Shown here piece by piece: positions 55,025-63,384 of a DNA stretch of 64,000 bases (position 1 is its first letter; each line of letters starts with the position of its first letter). The stretch covers positions 310,001-374,000 of the forward strand of contig NZ_CP084506.1 in NCBI RefSeq assembly GCF_003113495.2, given 5' to 3'. The notes beneath the pieces were generated by a model. It searched no databases. It was not told where the DNA came from and saw only the letters and a list, made by a program, of their open reading frames with translations. The DNA comes from Edwardsiella tarda ATCC 15947 = NBRC 105688. Its GTDB lineage: Bacteria; Pseudomonadota; Gammaproteobacteria; Enterobacterales; Enterobacteriaceae. A program made the position numbers and the translations under genes.

Positions 55025-55040
55025 TGTGAGCTGTTTCACA
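55025..55040. promoter_or_regulatory. CRP site upstream of ygfK
   Basis: TGTGA-GCTGTT-TCACA is a perfect CRP core. Its centre lies about 97 bases upstream of the predicted sigma-54 start point of ygfK. The 343-base mocA-ygfK gap is otherwise AT-rich with no supported gene. Confidence 0.7.
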
Positions 55041-55102
55041 AATAGATAAAACAATTAGATATTACTCACGATTTTTATCATCCAAGGGAAAGTAATAAAG
55101 AT

Positions 55103-55119
55103 TTGGCGTGATTGTTGCT
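55103..55119 (+). promoter_or_regulatory. Sigma-54 promoter of ygfK operon
   Basis: TTGGC-GTGATTG-TTGCT: GG of the -24 and GC of the -12 elements at the right distance. Start point expected near 55130, about 71 bases before the ygfK ATG. Confidence 0.8.
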
Positions 55120-55200
55120 GATATCTGGGTAGCCGCCGGTGTGCGCGGGACGTACCCCGGTAAATCAATATCAGCGTTATGTCGCAGCAAGGAGAGAGTC

Positions 55201-58200
55201 ATGGGTGATATTATGCGTCCCGTTCCGTTCGAGGAGCTTCTGACGCGCATTTTTGATGAATACCATCAAAACCGCTCTATCTTTGGGATCCCCGAGCAGC
55301 AGTTTTACCGCAAAGAGAATCAGAACCTGATCAAGGTGTTCGGTGAAACCTGTGAGACCCCCATCGGCCCCGCCGCCGGCCCGCATACTCAGCTGGCGCA
55401 AAATATCATCGTGTCTTGGCTGACTGGCGGCCGCTTTATCGAACTGAAGACCGTGCAGATCCTCGACCGTCTGGAGCTGGATAAGCCCTGTATCGATGCC
55501 GAAGATGAGTGCTTCAACACCGAATGGTCTACCGAGTTTACTCTGCTGAAGGCGCACGACGAATATCTGAAAGCCTGGTTCGCGCTGCATCTGCTGGAGG
55601 AGATCTTCGATCCGCGTATCCAGGGTGAGGCCAAGTCCTTCATCTTTAATATGAGCGTGGGCTATAACCTCGACGGCATCAAACAACCGCCGATGCAGCA
55701 ATTCATCCACGACATGATGGATTCCGCCAAGCATCCTAAGTTTGCCGAATATCGCCGCATCCTGGCGCGCTTGGTCAAGGATGAGGCATTCTTGGCCCGC
55801 CTGGGGCTTACAGAGCGGCGCGACCGCCTGGCCGCATTGGCGGAGGCGATCCCTGGCGATATGGCGCACGGTGTTACCCTCTCTACCATGCATGGTTGCC
55901 CGCCAGATGAGATCGAAGCCATCTGCCGTTACATGCTGGAAGAGAAACAGCTGAACACCTTCGTTAAGCTGAACCCGACCCTGCTGGGTTACGCGCGAGT
56001 GCGCGAGATCCTCGATACCTGTGGTTTCGACTATATCGGCCTGAAGGAGGAGTCCTTCGAGCACGATCTGAAGCTGGCGCAGGCGTTAGAGATGCTGCAG
56101 CGCCTGATGGCGTTGGGGCGTGAGAAACAGCTGAGTTTCGGCGTCAAGCTGACCAATACCCTGGGCACCATCAACAATAAGGGGGCGTTGCCCGGCGAAG
56201 AGATGTACATGTCCGGTCGCGCCCTGTTCCCGCTCTCCATCAACGTGGCGGCGGTGTTGTCACGCGCCTTCAACGGCGAGCTGCCGATCTCCTATTCCGG
56301 TGGCGCCAGCAAGTTCAATATCCGCGATATCTTCGAGACCGGTATCCGTCCGATCACCATGGCGACCGATCTGCTGAAGCCGGGTGGCTATCTGCGCCTG
56401 ACCGAATGCATGCGCGAGCTGGATCGCTCCGAATATTGGGAGATGCCGAGGGTCGATGTCGCCCGACTGGAGGCGTTGGCCGCCCGCGCCGTCAGCATGG
56501 AGTACACCCAGAAACACTGGAAGTCCGAGGACCGCATCGATGCCGGTGGCCCTCTGCCTCTGACCGACTGCTATGTGGCGCCCTGTGTGACAGCCTGTGC
56601 CATCAAGCAAGACATCCCCGAATATATCCGCCTGATGGGCGAGGGGCGTTATGCCGATGCCCTGGAGGTGATCTACCAACGTAACGCCCTGCCGGCCATC
56701 ACCGGTCATATCTGCGACCATCAGTGCCAGTACAACTGTACCCGCCTGGATTATGACAGTGCCTTGAATATCCGTGAATTGAAGAAGGTGGCGCTGGAGC
56801 GCGGCTGGCCGGAGTATCAACAGCGTTGGCACAAGCCGGCCGGATCCGGTGACAAGCACCCGGTGGCGGTGATCGGTGCCGGTCCTGCGGGTCTCTCTGC
56901 CGGTTACTTCCTGGCTCGGGCCGGTCATCCGGTGACCCTGTTTGAGCGTGAGGCCAACGCCGGTGGGGTGGTGAAAAACATCATTCCGCAGTTCCGCATC
57001 CCAGGCGAGTTGATCGCGCATGATATCGACTTCGTCGCCGCTCATGGGGTGAAGTTTGCGTTCGGCTGCGATCCGCATCTGACGGTCGAGCAGCTACAAC
57101 AGCAGGGCTTCGCCTACGTGCTGGTGGGGGTCGGGACCGATAAGAACAGCGGCGTGCGCCTGGCGGGGGATAACCGTAACGTCTACCGCTCTCTGCCGTT
57201 CCTGCGCGATTACAACCGTGGCGAGTCCCTGAAGTTAGGCAAGCACGTCGCCGTGGTCGGCGCCGGTAACACGGCGATGGACTGCGCCCGTGCCGCCCTC
57301 CGGGTTCCCGGGGTCGAGGATGTCACGGTGTTGTATCGCCGTACCCTGAATGAGATGCCGGCCTATCGTGAGGAGTACCAAGAGGCGGTAGAGGACGGGG
57401 TGAAATTCATGTTCCTGACCAACCCGGAGCGTTTCGATCAGGACGGCACCCTGGTGGCGCGTGTCATGGTGCTTGGCGAGCCGGATGAGCAGGGACGTCG
57501 CCGCCCGGTAGCGACCGAGCAGACCGTCACCCTGCAGATGGATGCCCTGATCACCGCCATCGGCGAACAGGCCGACTGTGAGCACTTGGCCGCCATCGGC
57601 GTGCCGTTGGACGACAGTGGCTGGCCGGCGGTACGCGATGCCAGCGGCGAGACCACGCGCGACAACGTATTCCTGATCGGTGACGTGCAGAGCGGCCCCT
57701 CTTCCATCGTGGCCGCCATCGGTACCGCCCGTCGGGCGACGGACGCCATCCTGGCCCGCGAGAACATTGCCAACAGCTACGGCGATAAGTACTGGAACAA
57801 CGTCGATCCGGCGCGCATCTACCAGCGCAAGGGGGCGATTGCTGTCACCCTGGTAGACAAAGAGGAGCGTGATGCCTTCGTGGCACAGGAGGCGCAGCGT
57901 TGCCTGGAGTGTAACTATGTCTGCAGCAAGTGTGTGGATGTCTGTCCGAACCGCGCCAACGTCTCCATCGCGGTACCGGGATTCCAGAACCGTTTCCAGA
58001 CGCTGCATCTGGACGCCTATTGCAACGAGTGCGGCAACTGTGCCCAGTTCTGTCCGTGGCAGGGTAAGCCTTACAAAGATAAGGTCACTATCTTCAGCCT
58101 GGCGCAGGACTTTACCAACAGCACCAACCCCGGCTTCCTGGTGGAGGGTTCCCAGGTGAGCGTGCGTCAGGATGGCCAAGAGTGGCAGCTACGCATCGAT

Positions 58201-58308
58201 GAGTCCGGTGAGTTCGCCGAGGTGCCGCCGGTATTGAGCGACATGTGCCGCATCATCAGCCATGTTCACAACCACCACCATTATCTGCTTGGCCGCGTGG
58301 AGGAATAA
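55201..58308 (+). CDS. ygfK: Flavin/iron-sulfur oxidoreductase YgfK (putative selenate reductase subunit)
   Basis: 1035 residues (1032 in E. coli) from the ATG at 55201 (MGDIMRPVPFEELLTRIFDE) with AAGGAG upstream; the frame extends 31 codons further through the sigma-54 promoter. Order of parts: N-terminal dihydroorotate-dehydrogenase-like region (PIGPAAGPHTQLAQN); a GltD-type [4Fe-4S] segment from about 460 (APCVTACAIKQDIPEY, HICDHQCQYNC); FAD-binding VAVIGAGPAGLSAGYFLA at about 555; NAD(P)H-binding VAVVGAGNTAMDCARAAL at about 683; and two C-terminal ferredoxin clusters from about 901 (CLECNYVCSKCVDVCP) and 941 (CNECGNCAQFCP). Electron-transfer enzyme; likely reduces a purine intermediate or exchanges electrons with XdhD/YgfM. 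ssnA starts 2 bases after. Confidence 0.94.
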   Translation: MGDIMRPVPFEELLTRIFDEYHQNRSIFGIPEQQFYRKENQNLIKVFGETCETPIGPAAGPHTQLAQNIIVSWLTGGRFIELKTVQILDRLELDKPCIDAEDECFNTEWSTEFTLLKAHDEYLKAWFALHLLEEIFDPRIQGEAKSFIFNMSVGYNLDGIKQPPMQQFIHDMMDSAKHPKFAEYRRILARLVKDEAFLARLGLTERRDRLAALAEAIPGDMAHGVTLSTMHGCPPDEIEAICRYMLEEKQLNTFVKLNPTLLGYARVREILDTCGFDYIGLKEESFEHDLKLAQALEMLQRLMALGREKQLSFGVKLTNTLGTINNKGALPGEEMYMSGRALFPLSINVAAVLSRAFNGELPISYSGGASKFNIRDIFETGIRPITMATDLLKPGGYLRLTECMRELDRSEYWEMPRVDVARLEALAARAVSMEYTQKHWKSEDRIDAGGPLPLTDCYVAPCVTACAIKQDIPEYIRLMGEGRYADALEVIYQRNALPAITGHICDHQCQYNCTRLDYDSALNIRELKKVALERGWPEYQQRWHKPAGSGDKHPVAVIGAGPAGLSAGYFLARAGHPVTLFEREANAGGVVKNIIPQFRIPGELIAHDIDFVAAHGVKFAFGCDPHLTVEQLQQQGFAYVLVGVGTDKNSGVRLAGDNRNVYRSLPFLRDYNRGESLKLGKHVAVVGAGNTAMDCARAALRVPGVEDVTVLYRRTLNEMPAYREEYQEAVEDGVKFMFLTNPERFDQDGTLVARVMVLGEPDEQGRRRPVATEQTVTLQMDALITAIGEQADCEHLAAIGVPLDDSGWPAVRDASGETTRDNVFLIGDVQSGPSSIVAAIGTARRATDAILARENIANSYGDKYWNNVDPARIYQRKGAIAVTLVDKEERDAFVAQEAQRCLECNYVCSKCVDVCPNRANVSIAVPGFQNRFQTLHLDAYCNECGNCAQFCPWQGKPYKDKVTIFSLAQDFTNSTNPGFLVEGSQVSVRQDGQEWQLRIDESGEFAEVPPVLSDMCRIISHVHNHHHYLLGRVEE

Positions 58309-58310
58309 TC

Positions 58311-59639
58311 ATGCTGATTCTGAAGAATGTCACCGCCGTGCAGTTCGAGCCGGCGCAGGTGCGGGAAGGCGTCGATATCGCCATCGACGGCGCGGAGATC
58401 CGCGCCATCGGCGACAACCTGCATGCCCAATTCCCGGATGCGCAGGTGAAAGAGATGCACGGGCGCCTGGTCATGCCAGGCATCGTCTGCGCGCACAACC
58501 ATTTTTACTCCGGTCTGTCGCGCGGCATCATGGCGAACATCGCCCCCTGCCCGGACTTCATCTCCACCCTGAAAAATCTGTGGTGGCGCCTGGATCGGGC
58601 ATTGGATGAGGAGTCGCTCTACTACAGCGGCCTGATTTGCTCGCTGGAGGCCATCAAGAGCGGTTGTACCGCGGTGATTGACCATCACGCCTCGCCCAAC
58701 TATATCGCGGGCTCCCTGGCGACGCTGCGTAAAGGTTTCCTGAAGGCCGGTCTGCGTGGCATGACCTGCTTTGAAACCACCGATCGTAACGGTGGCACCC
58801 GTGAGTTGCAGCAGGGCGTCGAGGAGAATATCCGTTTCGCCCAGTTGATCGACGAGGCCAAGGCGAAGGGGAGTGAGCCCTATCTGGTCGAGGCACATAT
58901 CGGGGCGCACGCACCGTTTACCGTCTCCAACGCCGGGTTAGAGATGTTGGCTGAGGCCCTGCGCGCCACGGGCCGCGGGCTGCATATCCACGCGGCGGAG
59001 GATCGCTACGATGTCTCCCACAGCCATGACAAGTATGGTCAGGATCTGGTCGTGCGCCTGGCCGAGTATGGCTTGATCAACGATAAGACCCTGTTAGCCC
59101 ATGGGCTCTATCTCTCCGATGAGGATATTCGCATCCTCAACGAGCAGGATGCCTTCCTGGTGCATAACGCCCGTTCCAACATGAACAACCATGTCGGTTA
59201 CAACCAGCGCCTGGCACAGTTCCGTAACCTGGCGTTGGGTACCGACGGTATCGGCGCAGATATGTTCGAAGAGCTGAAGTTCGCCTTCTTCAAGCATCGC
59301 GATGCCGGTGGTCCGCTGTGGCCAGATAGCTTTACCCGTTTCCTTTACAACGGCAACCAGCTGCTTAACCGTAACTTTGGCGCGCGTTTCGGGCGTCTTG
59401 AGGCGGGATATAAGGCGGATCTCACCATCTGTGATTACCCGTCTCCGACCCCGTTGGCGGCACAGAATATCGGTGGGCATCTGGCCTTCGGTCTGGGCTC
59501 CTCCAGCGTACATAGCGTGATGGTCGAAGGGGTAATGGTGTACGAGGATCGCGCCTTCCCGTTCGATATCGAGCCGATTTACGCCGAGGCCCGCAAGGTC
59601 GCCGCCCGCATGTGGCAGCGTATGGATGCACTGAACTGA
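58311..59639 (+). CDS. ssnA: Amidohydrolase SsnA (ATZ/TRZ family)
   Basis: 442 residues from the ATG at 58311, as in E. coli, with GGAGG upstream. Metal-dependent hydrolase fold related to guanine and chlorohydrolase-type deaminases: HNHFYSGLSRG (HxH), HIGAHAPF and HIHAAEDRYDVSHSH (histidines), GTDGIGADMFEE (aspartate). The substrate is not proven; within this cluster it is expected to hydrolyse a purine-derived ring or amidine. It is cotranscribed with ygfK. A strong terminator-like hairpin follows before ygfM. Confidence 0.94.
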   Translation: MLILKNVTAVQFEPAQVREGVDIAIDGAEIRAIGDNLHAQFPDAQVKEMHGRLVMPGIVCAHNHFYSGLSRGIMANIAPCPDFISTLKNLWWRLDRALDEESLYYSGLICSLEAIKSGCTAVIDHHASPNYIAGSLATLRKGFLKAGLRGMTCFETTDRNGGTRELQQGVEENIRFAQLIDEAKAKGSEPYLVEAHIGAHAPFTVSNAGLEMLAEALRATGRGLHIHAAEDRYDVSHSHDKYGQDLVVRLAEYGLINDKTLLAHGLYLSDEDIRILNEQDAFLVHNARSNMNNHVGYNQRLAQFRNLALGTDGIGADMFEELKFAFFKHRDAGGPLWPDSFTRFLYNGNQLLNRNFGARFGRLEAGYKADLTICDYPSPTPLAAQNIGGHLAFGLGSSSVHSVMVEGVMVYEDRAFPFDIEPIYAEARKVAARMWQRMDALN

Positions 59640-59645
59640 GACCAT

Positions 59646-59677
59646 AAAGCGCCTCGACCTGTGGTCGAGGCGCTTTT
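59646..59677 (+). terminator. Terminator-like hairpin between ssnA and ygfM
   Basis: A perfect 14-bp stem AAAGCGCCTCGACC / GGTCGAGGCGCTTT with a TGT loop and a TTTT tail, 6 bases after the ssnA stop. It ends 19 bases before the ygfM ATG, so no promoter fits between them. Likely attenuates ygfM-xdhD transcription. Confidence 0.8.
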
Positions 59678-59695
59678 GCACAAAGAGGGTGGAAC

Positions 59696-60475
59696 ATGAT
59701 TGAGCAATTTTTCCGGCCGGACTCCATAGAGCAGGCGTTGGAGCTTAAGCGCCGCTTGCAGGACGAGGCCGTCTACTTCGCCGGAGGAAGTAAATTAAAC
59801 GCCACGCCGACGCGTACCGAGAAGCGTGTCGCCATCGCCCTGAAAGGACTGGGTCTGGATCAGGTGACCTGGCATGGCGGGGCGTTGCACCTTGGCGCGA
59901 TGAGTACGCTGCAACAGTTGCGCGATACGGCGCTGCTGCCGCAGGCGTTGCAGGAGGCGCTCGGTTTCGTCTACTCGCGTCATCTACGTAACCAGTCGAC
60001 GCTGGGCGGCGAGCTGGCGGCTCAACAGGCGGAATCGGTGCTGGCACCGGTGCTGTTGGCGCTGGATGCCCGTGTGCAGAGCGCCGACGGCGCGGAGATC
60101 GCGTTGGAGGATTACCTGGCCGCCCCGGACGATCGTCTGCTGACGGCGGTGATCATCGCCGATCCCTTCCGTTGCTGCGCCACACGTAAAGTCAGCCGTT
60201 CGGCGGCGGGCTGGTCGGTGGTGACGGCGGCCGTCGCCCTGCCGGATGAGGGGGGCATGCGCATCGCCCTGGATGGTGTCGGCGAGCGCCCGTCGCGTCT
60301 GCGCGATGTGGAGGGGCAGGGCCTGGAGGGCGAGCAATTGGAGCAGGCGGTCAGCGCTGCGATCGCACCGCGCGCCGATTTGAGCGGCAGCGAGGCATAC
60401 AAACGCTATATCGCGGGCGTCGTAGTGGCTGAACTGTTGGCCGACTGCCAGCAGATGAGGGAGGAAGCAAAATGA
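59696..60475 (+). CDS. ygfM: FAD-binding subunit of molybdenum hydroxylase, YgfM
   Basis: 259 residues, as in E. coli. CoxM/XdhB-type FAD domain: flavin-binding loops YFAGGSKLNATPTR and RNQSTLGGELAAQQAESVLA, and a C-terminal CO-dehydrogenase flavoprotein domain (about 170-255). It should accept electrons from XdhD. GAGGGTGG precedes the ATG. Its stop overlaps the xdhD start by 4 bases (ATGA), showing coupled translation of two subunits. Confidence 0.95.
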   Translation: MIEQFFRPDSIEQALELKRRLQDEAVYFAGGSKLNATPTRTEKRVAIALKGLGLDQVTWHGGALHLGAMSTLQQLRDTALLPQALQEALGFVYSRHLRNQSTLGGELAAQQAESVLAPVLLALDARVQSADGAEIALEDYLAAPDDRLLTAVIIADPFRCCATRKVSRSAAGWSVVTAAVALPDEGGMRIALDGVGERPSRLRDVEGQGLEGEQLEQAVSAAIAPRADLSGSEAYKRYIAGVVVAELLADCQQMREEAK

Positions 60476-63342
60476 CAATTCGCTTTACGCTGAACGGTAC
60501 GCCACGCACGCTGGCATGCCAGCCGGGCGAGAATGTGCAGCACCTGTTGTTTGGACTCGGCATGCACTCCGTCCGTAATAGCGACGACGGTTTCGGCTTT
60601 GCCGGCTCCGATGCCATTATCTTCGACGGGGTGGTGATCAACGCCTCCCTGCTGATCGCCGCCCAGTTAGAGGGCGCGGTGGTGCGTACCGCCGAATCAC
60701 TCGGTGCGTGGAATCAATTGAGTCCGGTCCAGCAGGCGATGGTCGATGTCGGCGTGGTGCAGTCCGGCTATAACGATCCGGCGGCGGCGCTGATCCTGAC
60801 CGATCTGTTAGAGCGTATTCCGGCGCCGAGTCGCCAGGATATCGACGATGCGCTCTCCGGGCTGTTCAGCCGTGATGCGGGCTACCAGCAGTTCTACCAG
60901 GTAGTGGAACTGGCCGCGGCGCGGATGCGCGATCCGCAGTACCAGATGGAGGTCGCTCCAGAGTTTCGTGACGATCTGACAGTCGTCGGTAAGAACTGCC
61001 CGAAGGTGGATGCGGCTAAGATGGTGCAGGCCAAGCCCTGCTACGTTGAGGATCGTATCGCGGCGGACGCCTGCATCATCAAGATGTTGCGCTGCCCGCA
61101 TCCTCATGCGTTGATCACGCATCTGGATGTCAGCCGTGCCGAGGCGTTGCCAGGGGTGGTGCATGTTATCACCCATCTGAACTGCCCGGATGTCTATTAC
61201 ACGCCTGGCGGCCAGAGTGCGCCGGAGCCGTCGCCGCTCGATCGCCGCATGTTCGGCAAGAAGATGCGCCATGTCGGTGATCGTGTCGCCGCCGTGGTGG
61301 CGGAAAGCGAGGCGATCGCCCTGGAGGCGTTGAAGCTGATCGAGGTGGAATACCAGATCCTGCGTCCGGTGATGTCCATCGACGAGGCGATGGCCGACGA
61401 TGCGCCGTTGATCCACGACGAACCCATCGTGTATGTGAACGGGGCGCCTAGCGATCTGGAGGTGCAGAATCGGGGCTCGGCACAGCGCGGCGAACACATG
61501 ATCATCAACTTCCCGATCGGGGCACGCCCGCACGACAATATTGCCGCCAGCGTTCACGGCCGTATTGGGGATGTTGAACAAGGCTTCGCTCAGGCGGATG
61601 TCGTCATTGAACGCACCTACGAGTCAACCCAGGCTCAGCAGTGCCCGACCGAGCCGCACGTCTGTTACACCTATATGGATGGCGATCGTCTGGTGGTGCA
61701 TGCCTCTACCCAGGTGCCGTGGCACGTACGCCGCCAGGTGGCGCGTATCGTGGGGATGAAACAGAATAAGGTTCACATCATCAAGGAGCGTGTCGGCGGC
61801 GGCTTTGGCTCCAAGCAGGATATCCTGTTGGAAGAGGTGTGTGCCTGGGCGACCTGCGTCACCGGGCGTCCGGTCTACTTCCGCTATACCCGTGAAGAGG
61901 AGTTTATCGCCAACACCTCGCGTCATGTCGCCAAGGTGAAGGTGAAGATCGGCGCCACCAAAGAGGGGCGTCTGACCGCCATCGACATGGACTTCCGCGC
62001 CAATACCGGTCCGTATGGTAACCACTCCTTGACGGTGCCGAGTAACGGCCCGGCGCTGTCGTTGCCGCTCTATCCCTGCGATAACGTCAATTTCCAGGTC
62101 ACCACCTATTACAGCAATATCTGTCCGACCGGGGCCTATCAGGGCTACGGGGCGCCGAAGGGGAACTTCGCCCTGACCATGGCGCTGGCCGAACTGGCCG
62201 ACCAACTGGGCATCGACCTGCTGGATATCATCGAGCTGAACCGGGTGCATGAGGGACAGGAGTTGAAGATCCTCGGCGCGATCGGCGAAGGCAAGATGCC
62301 GACCTCGGTTCCCTCCGCCGCCAGCTGTGCGTTGGAGCCGATCCTGCGTAAAGGGCGTGAGCTGATCGATTGGGATTCCCCGAAACCGGCCGACGGTGAT
62401 TGGCGTGTCGGACGTGGCGTGGCGATCATCATGCAGAAGTCTGGTATTCCCGATATCGATCAGGCCAACTGCATGATCAAGTTGGAGTCGGACGGCACCT
62501 TTATCGTCCATTCCGGCGGTGCCGACATCGGGACCGGGTTGGATACGGTGGTCAACAAGTTGGCGGCCGAGGTGCTGATGTGCCCGATGTCCGAGGTGCA
62601 TGTCATCTCCGGCGATACCGACCACGCGCTGTTCGACAAGGGGGCTTACGCCTCATCCGGGACCTGCTTCTCCGGTAACGCCGCCAAGAAAGCGGCAGAG
62701 AATCTGCGCGAGAAGATCCTGTTCCACGGCGCGCAGATGCTGGGTGAGCCGCAAGAGGATGTCGTGTTGGTCGCACCGGGGATCGTGCGCGGTAAGCGTG
62801 GTGAAGTCAGCTATGCCGACATCGCGCATAAGGCCGAGACCGGTACCGGTTTCGGGACCTTGGTGGCGACAGCCAGCTACATTACGGCGGACTTCGCCTT
62901 CCCTTATGGCGCTAACTTCGCTGAAGTGGCGGTCAACGTGCGTACCGGTGAGATCCGGCTGGACAAGTTCTATGCCCTGCTCGACTGCGGTACCCCGGTG
63001 AACCCCGAGCTGGCGTTGGGGCAGATCTACGGCGCCACCATGCGCGCCATCGGCCACAGCATGAGCGAGGCGATCCGTTACGACAGTGAGGGGCGGCCGA
63101 TCACCCGCGATCTGCGCACCTACGGTGCCCCAATGATCGGCGATATTCCGCGTGACTTCCGCGCCTTCCTGGTACCGAGCGACGATCATGTCGGCCCGTA
63201 CGGCGCCAAGTCGATCTCGGAGATCGGGGTTAACGGGGCGGCACCGGCCATCGCCACGGCGATTCACGATGCCTGCGGTGTTTGGCTGCGTGAATGGCAT
63301 TTCACTCCGGAGAAGATACTGAACGCGTTAGGAAAACTGTAA
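60472..63342 (+). CDS. xdhD: Molybdenum hydroxylase large subunit XdhD (probable selenium-dependent xanthine/purine dehydrogenase)
   Basis: 956 residues, as in E. coli. N-terminal ferredoxin-like region (1-165) fused to the molybdopterin part. The latter has the XDH a/b-type domain (about 185-300: VEDRIAADACIIKMLRCPH, MRHVGDRVAAVVAESEAIAL) and Mo-binding domains (ERVGGGFGSKQDILLEEVCA, GAYQGYGAPKGNFALTMALA, SGGADIGTGLDTVVNKLAAE). The catalytic glutamate is about residue 917 (AKSISEIGVNGAAP). The N-terminal region keeps the fold-type sequence but none of the eight [2Fe-2S] cysteines; its only cysteine is C16. Oxidises (hypo)xanthine-like substrates by inference; maturation by MocA, YqeB and YqeC. 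Confidence 0.94.
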   Translation: MTIRFTLNGTPRTLACQPGENVQHLLFGLGMHSVRNSDDGFGFAGSDAIIFDGVVINASLLIAAQLEGAVVRTAESLGAWNQLSPVQQAMVDVGVVQSGYNDPAAALILTDLLERIPAPSRQDIDDALSGLFSRDAGYQQFYQVVELAAARMRDPQYQMEVAPEFRDDLTVVGKNCPKVDAAKMVQAKPCYVEDRIAADACIIKMLRCPHPHALITHLDVSRAEALPGVVHVITHLNCPDVYYTPGGQSAPEPSPLDRRMFGKKMRHVGDRVAAVVAESEAIALEALKLIEVEYQILRPVMSIDEAMADDAPLIHDEPIVYVNGAPSDLEVQNRGSAQRGEHMIINFPIGARPHDNIAASVHGRIGDVEQGFAQADVVIERTYESTQAQQCPTEPHVCYTYMDGDRLVVHASTQVPWHVRRQVARIVGMKQNKVHIIKERVGGGFGSKQDILLEEVCAWATCVTGRPVYFRYTREEEFIANTSRHVAKVKVKIGATKEGRLTAIDMDFRANTGPYGNHSLTVPSNGPALSLPLYPCDNVNFQVTTYYSNICPTGAYQGYGAPKGNFALTMALAELADQLGIDLLDIIELNRVHEGQELKILGAIGEGKMPTSVPSAASCALEPILRKGRELIDWDSPKPADGDWRVGRGVAIIMQKSGIPDIDQANCMIKLESDGTFIVHSGGADIGTGLDTVVNKLAAEVLMCPMSEVHVISGDTDHALFDKGAYASSGTCFSGNAAKKAAENLREKILFHGAQMLGEPQEDVVLVAPGIVRGKRGEVSYADIAHKAETGTGFGTLVATASYITADFAFPYGANFAEVAVNVRTGEIRLDKFYALLDCGTPVNPELALGQIYGATMRAIGHSMSEAIRYDSEGRPITRDLRTYGAPMIGDIPRDFRAFLVPSDDHVGPYGAKSISEIGVNGAAPAIATAIHDACGVWLREWHFTPEKILNALGKL

Positions 63343-63353
63343 GACCGCATGGC

Positions 63354-63373
63354 GCCGCCCCGCGGGGGGCGGC
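63354..63373 (+). other. GC hairpin after xdhD
   Basis: GCCGCCCC / GGGGCGGC 8-bp stem with a 4-base loop, 11 bases after the xdhD stop, without T-run. Possibly a weak terminator or mRNA end-protecting stem. Confidence 0.5.
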
Positions 63374-63384
63374 CCTATGCCAAC

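Noticed and set aside
57235..58179. Minus-strand frame of about 314 codons inside ygfK
   Set aside because: Antisense shadow opposite the conserved ferredoxin and NADPH-binding coding region.
61624..62625. Long minus-strand frame of about 333 codons inside xdhD
   Set aside because: Antisense shadow of a GC-rich conserved gene; composition rich in H, R, G and no family motifs.
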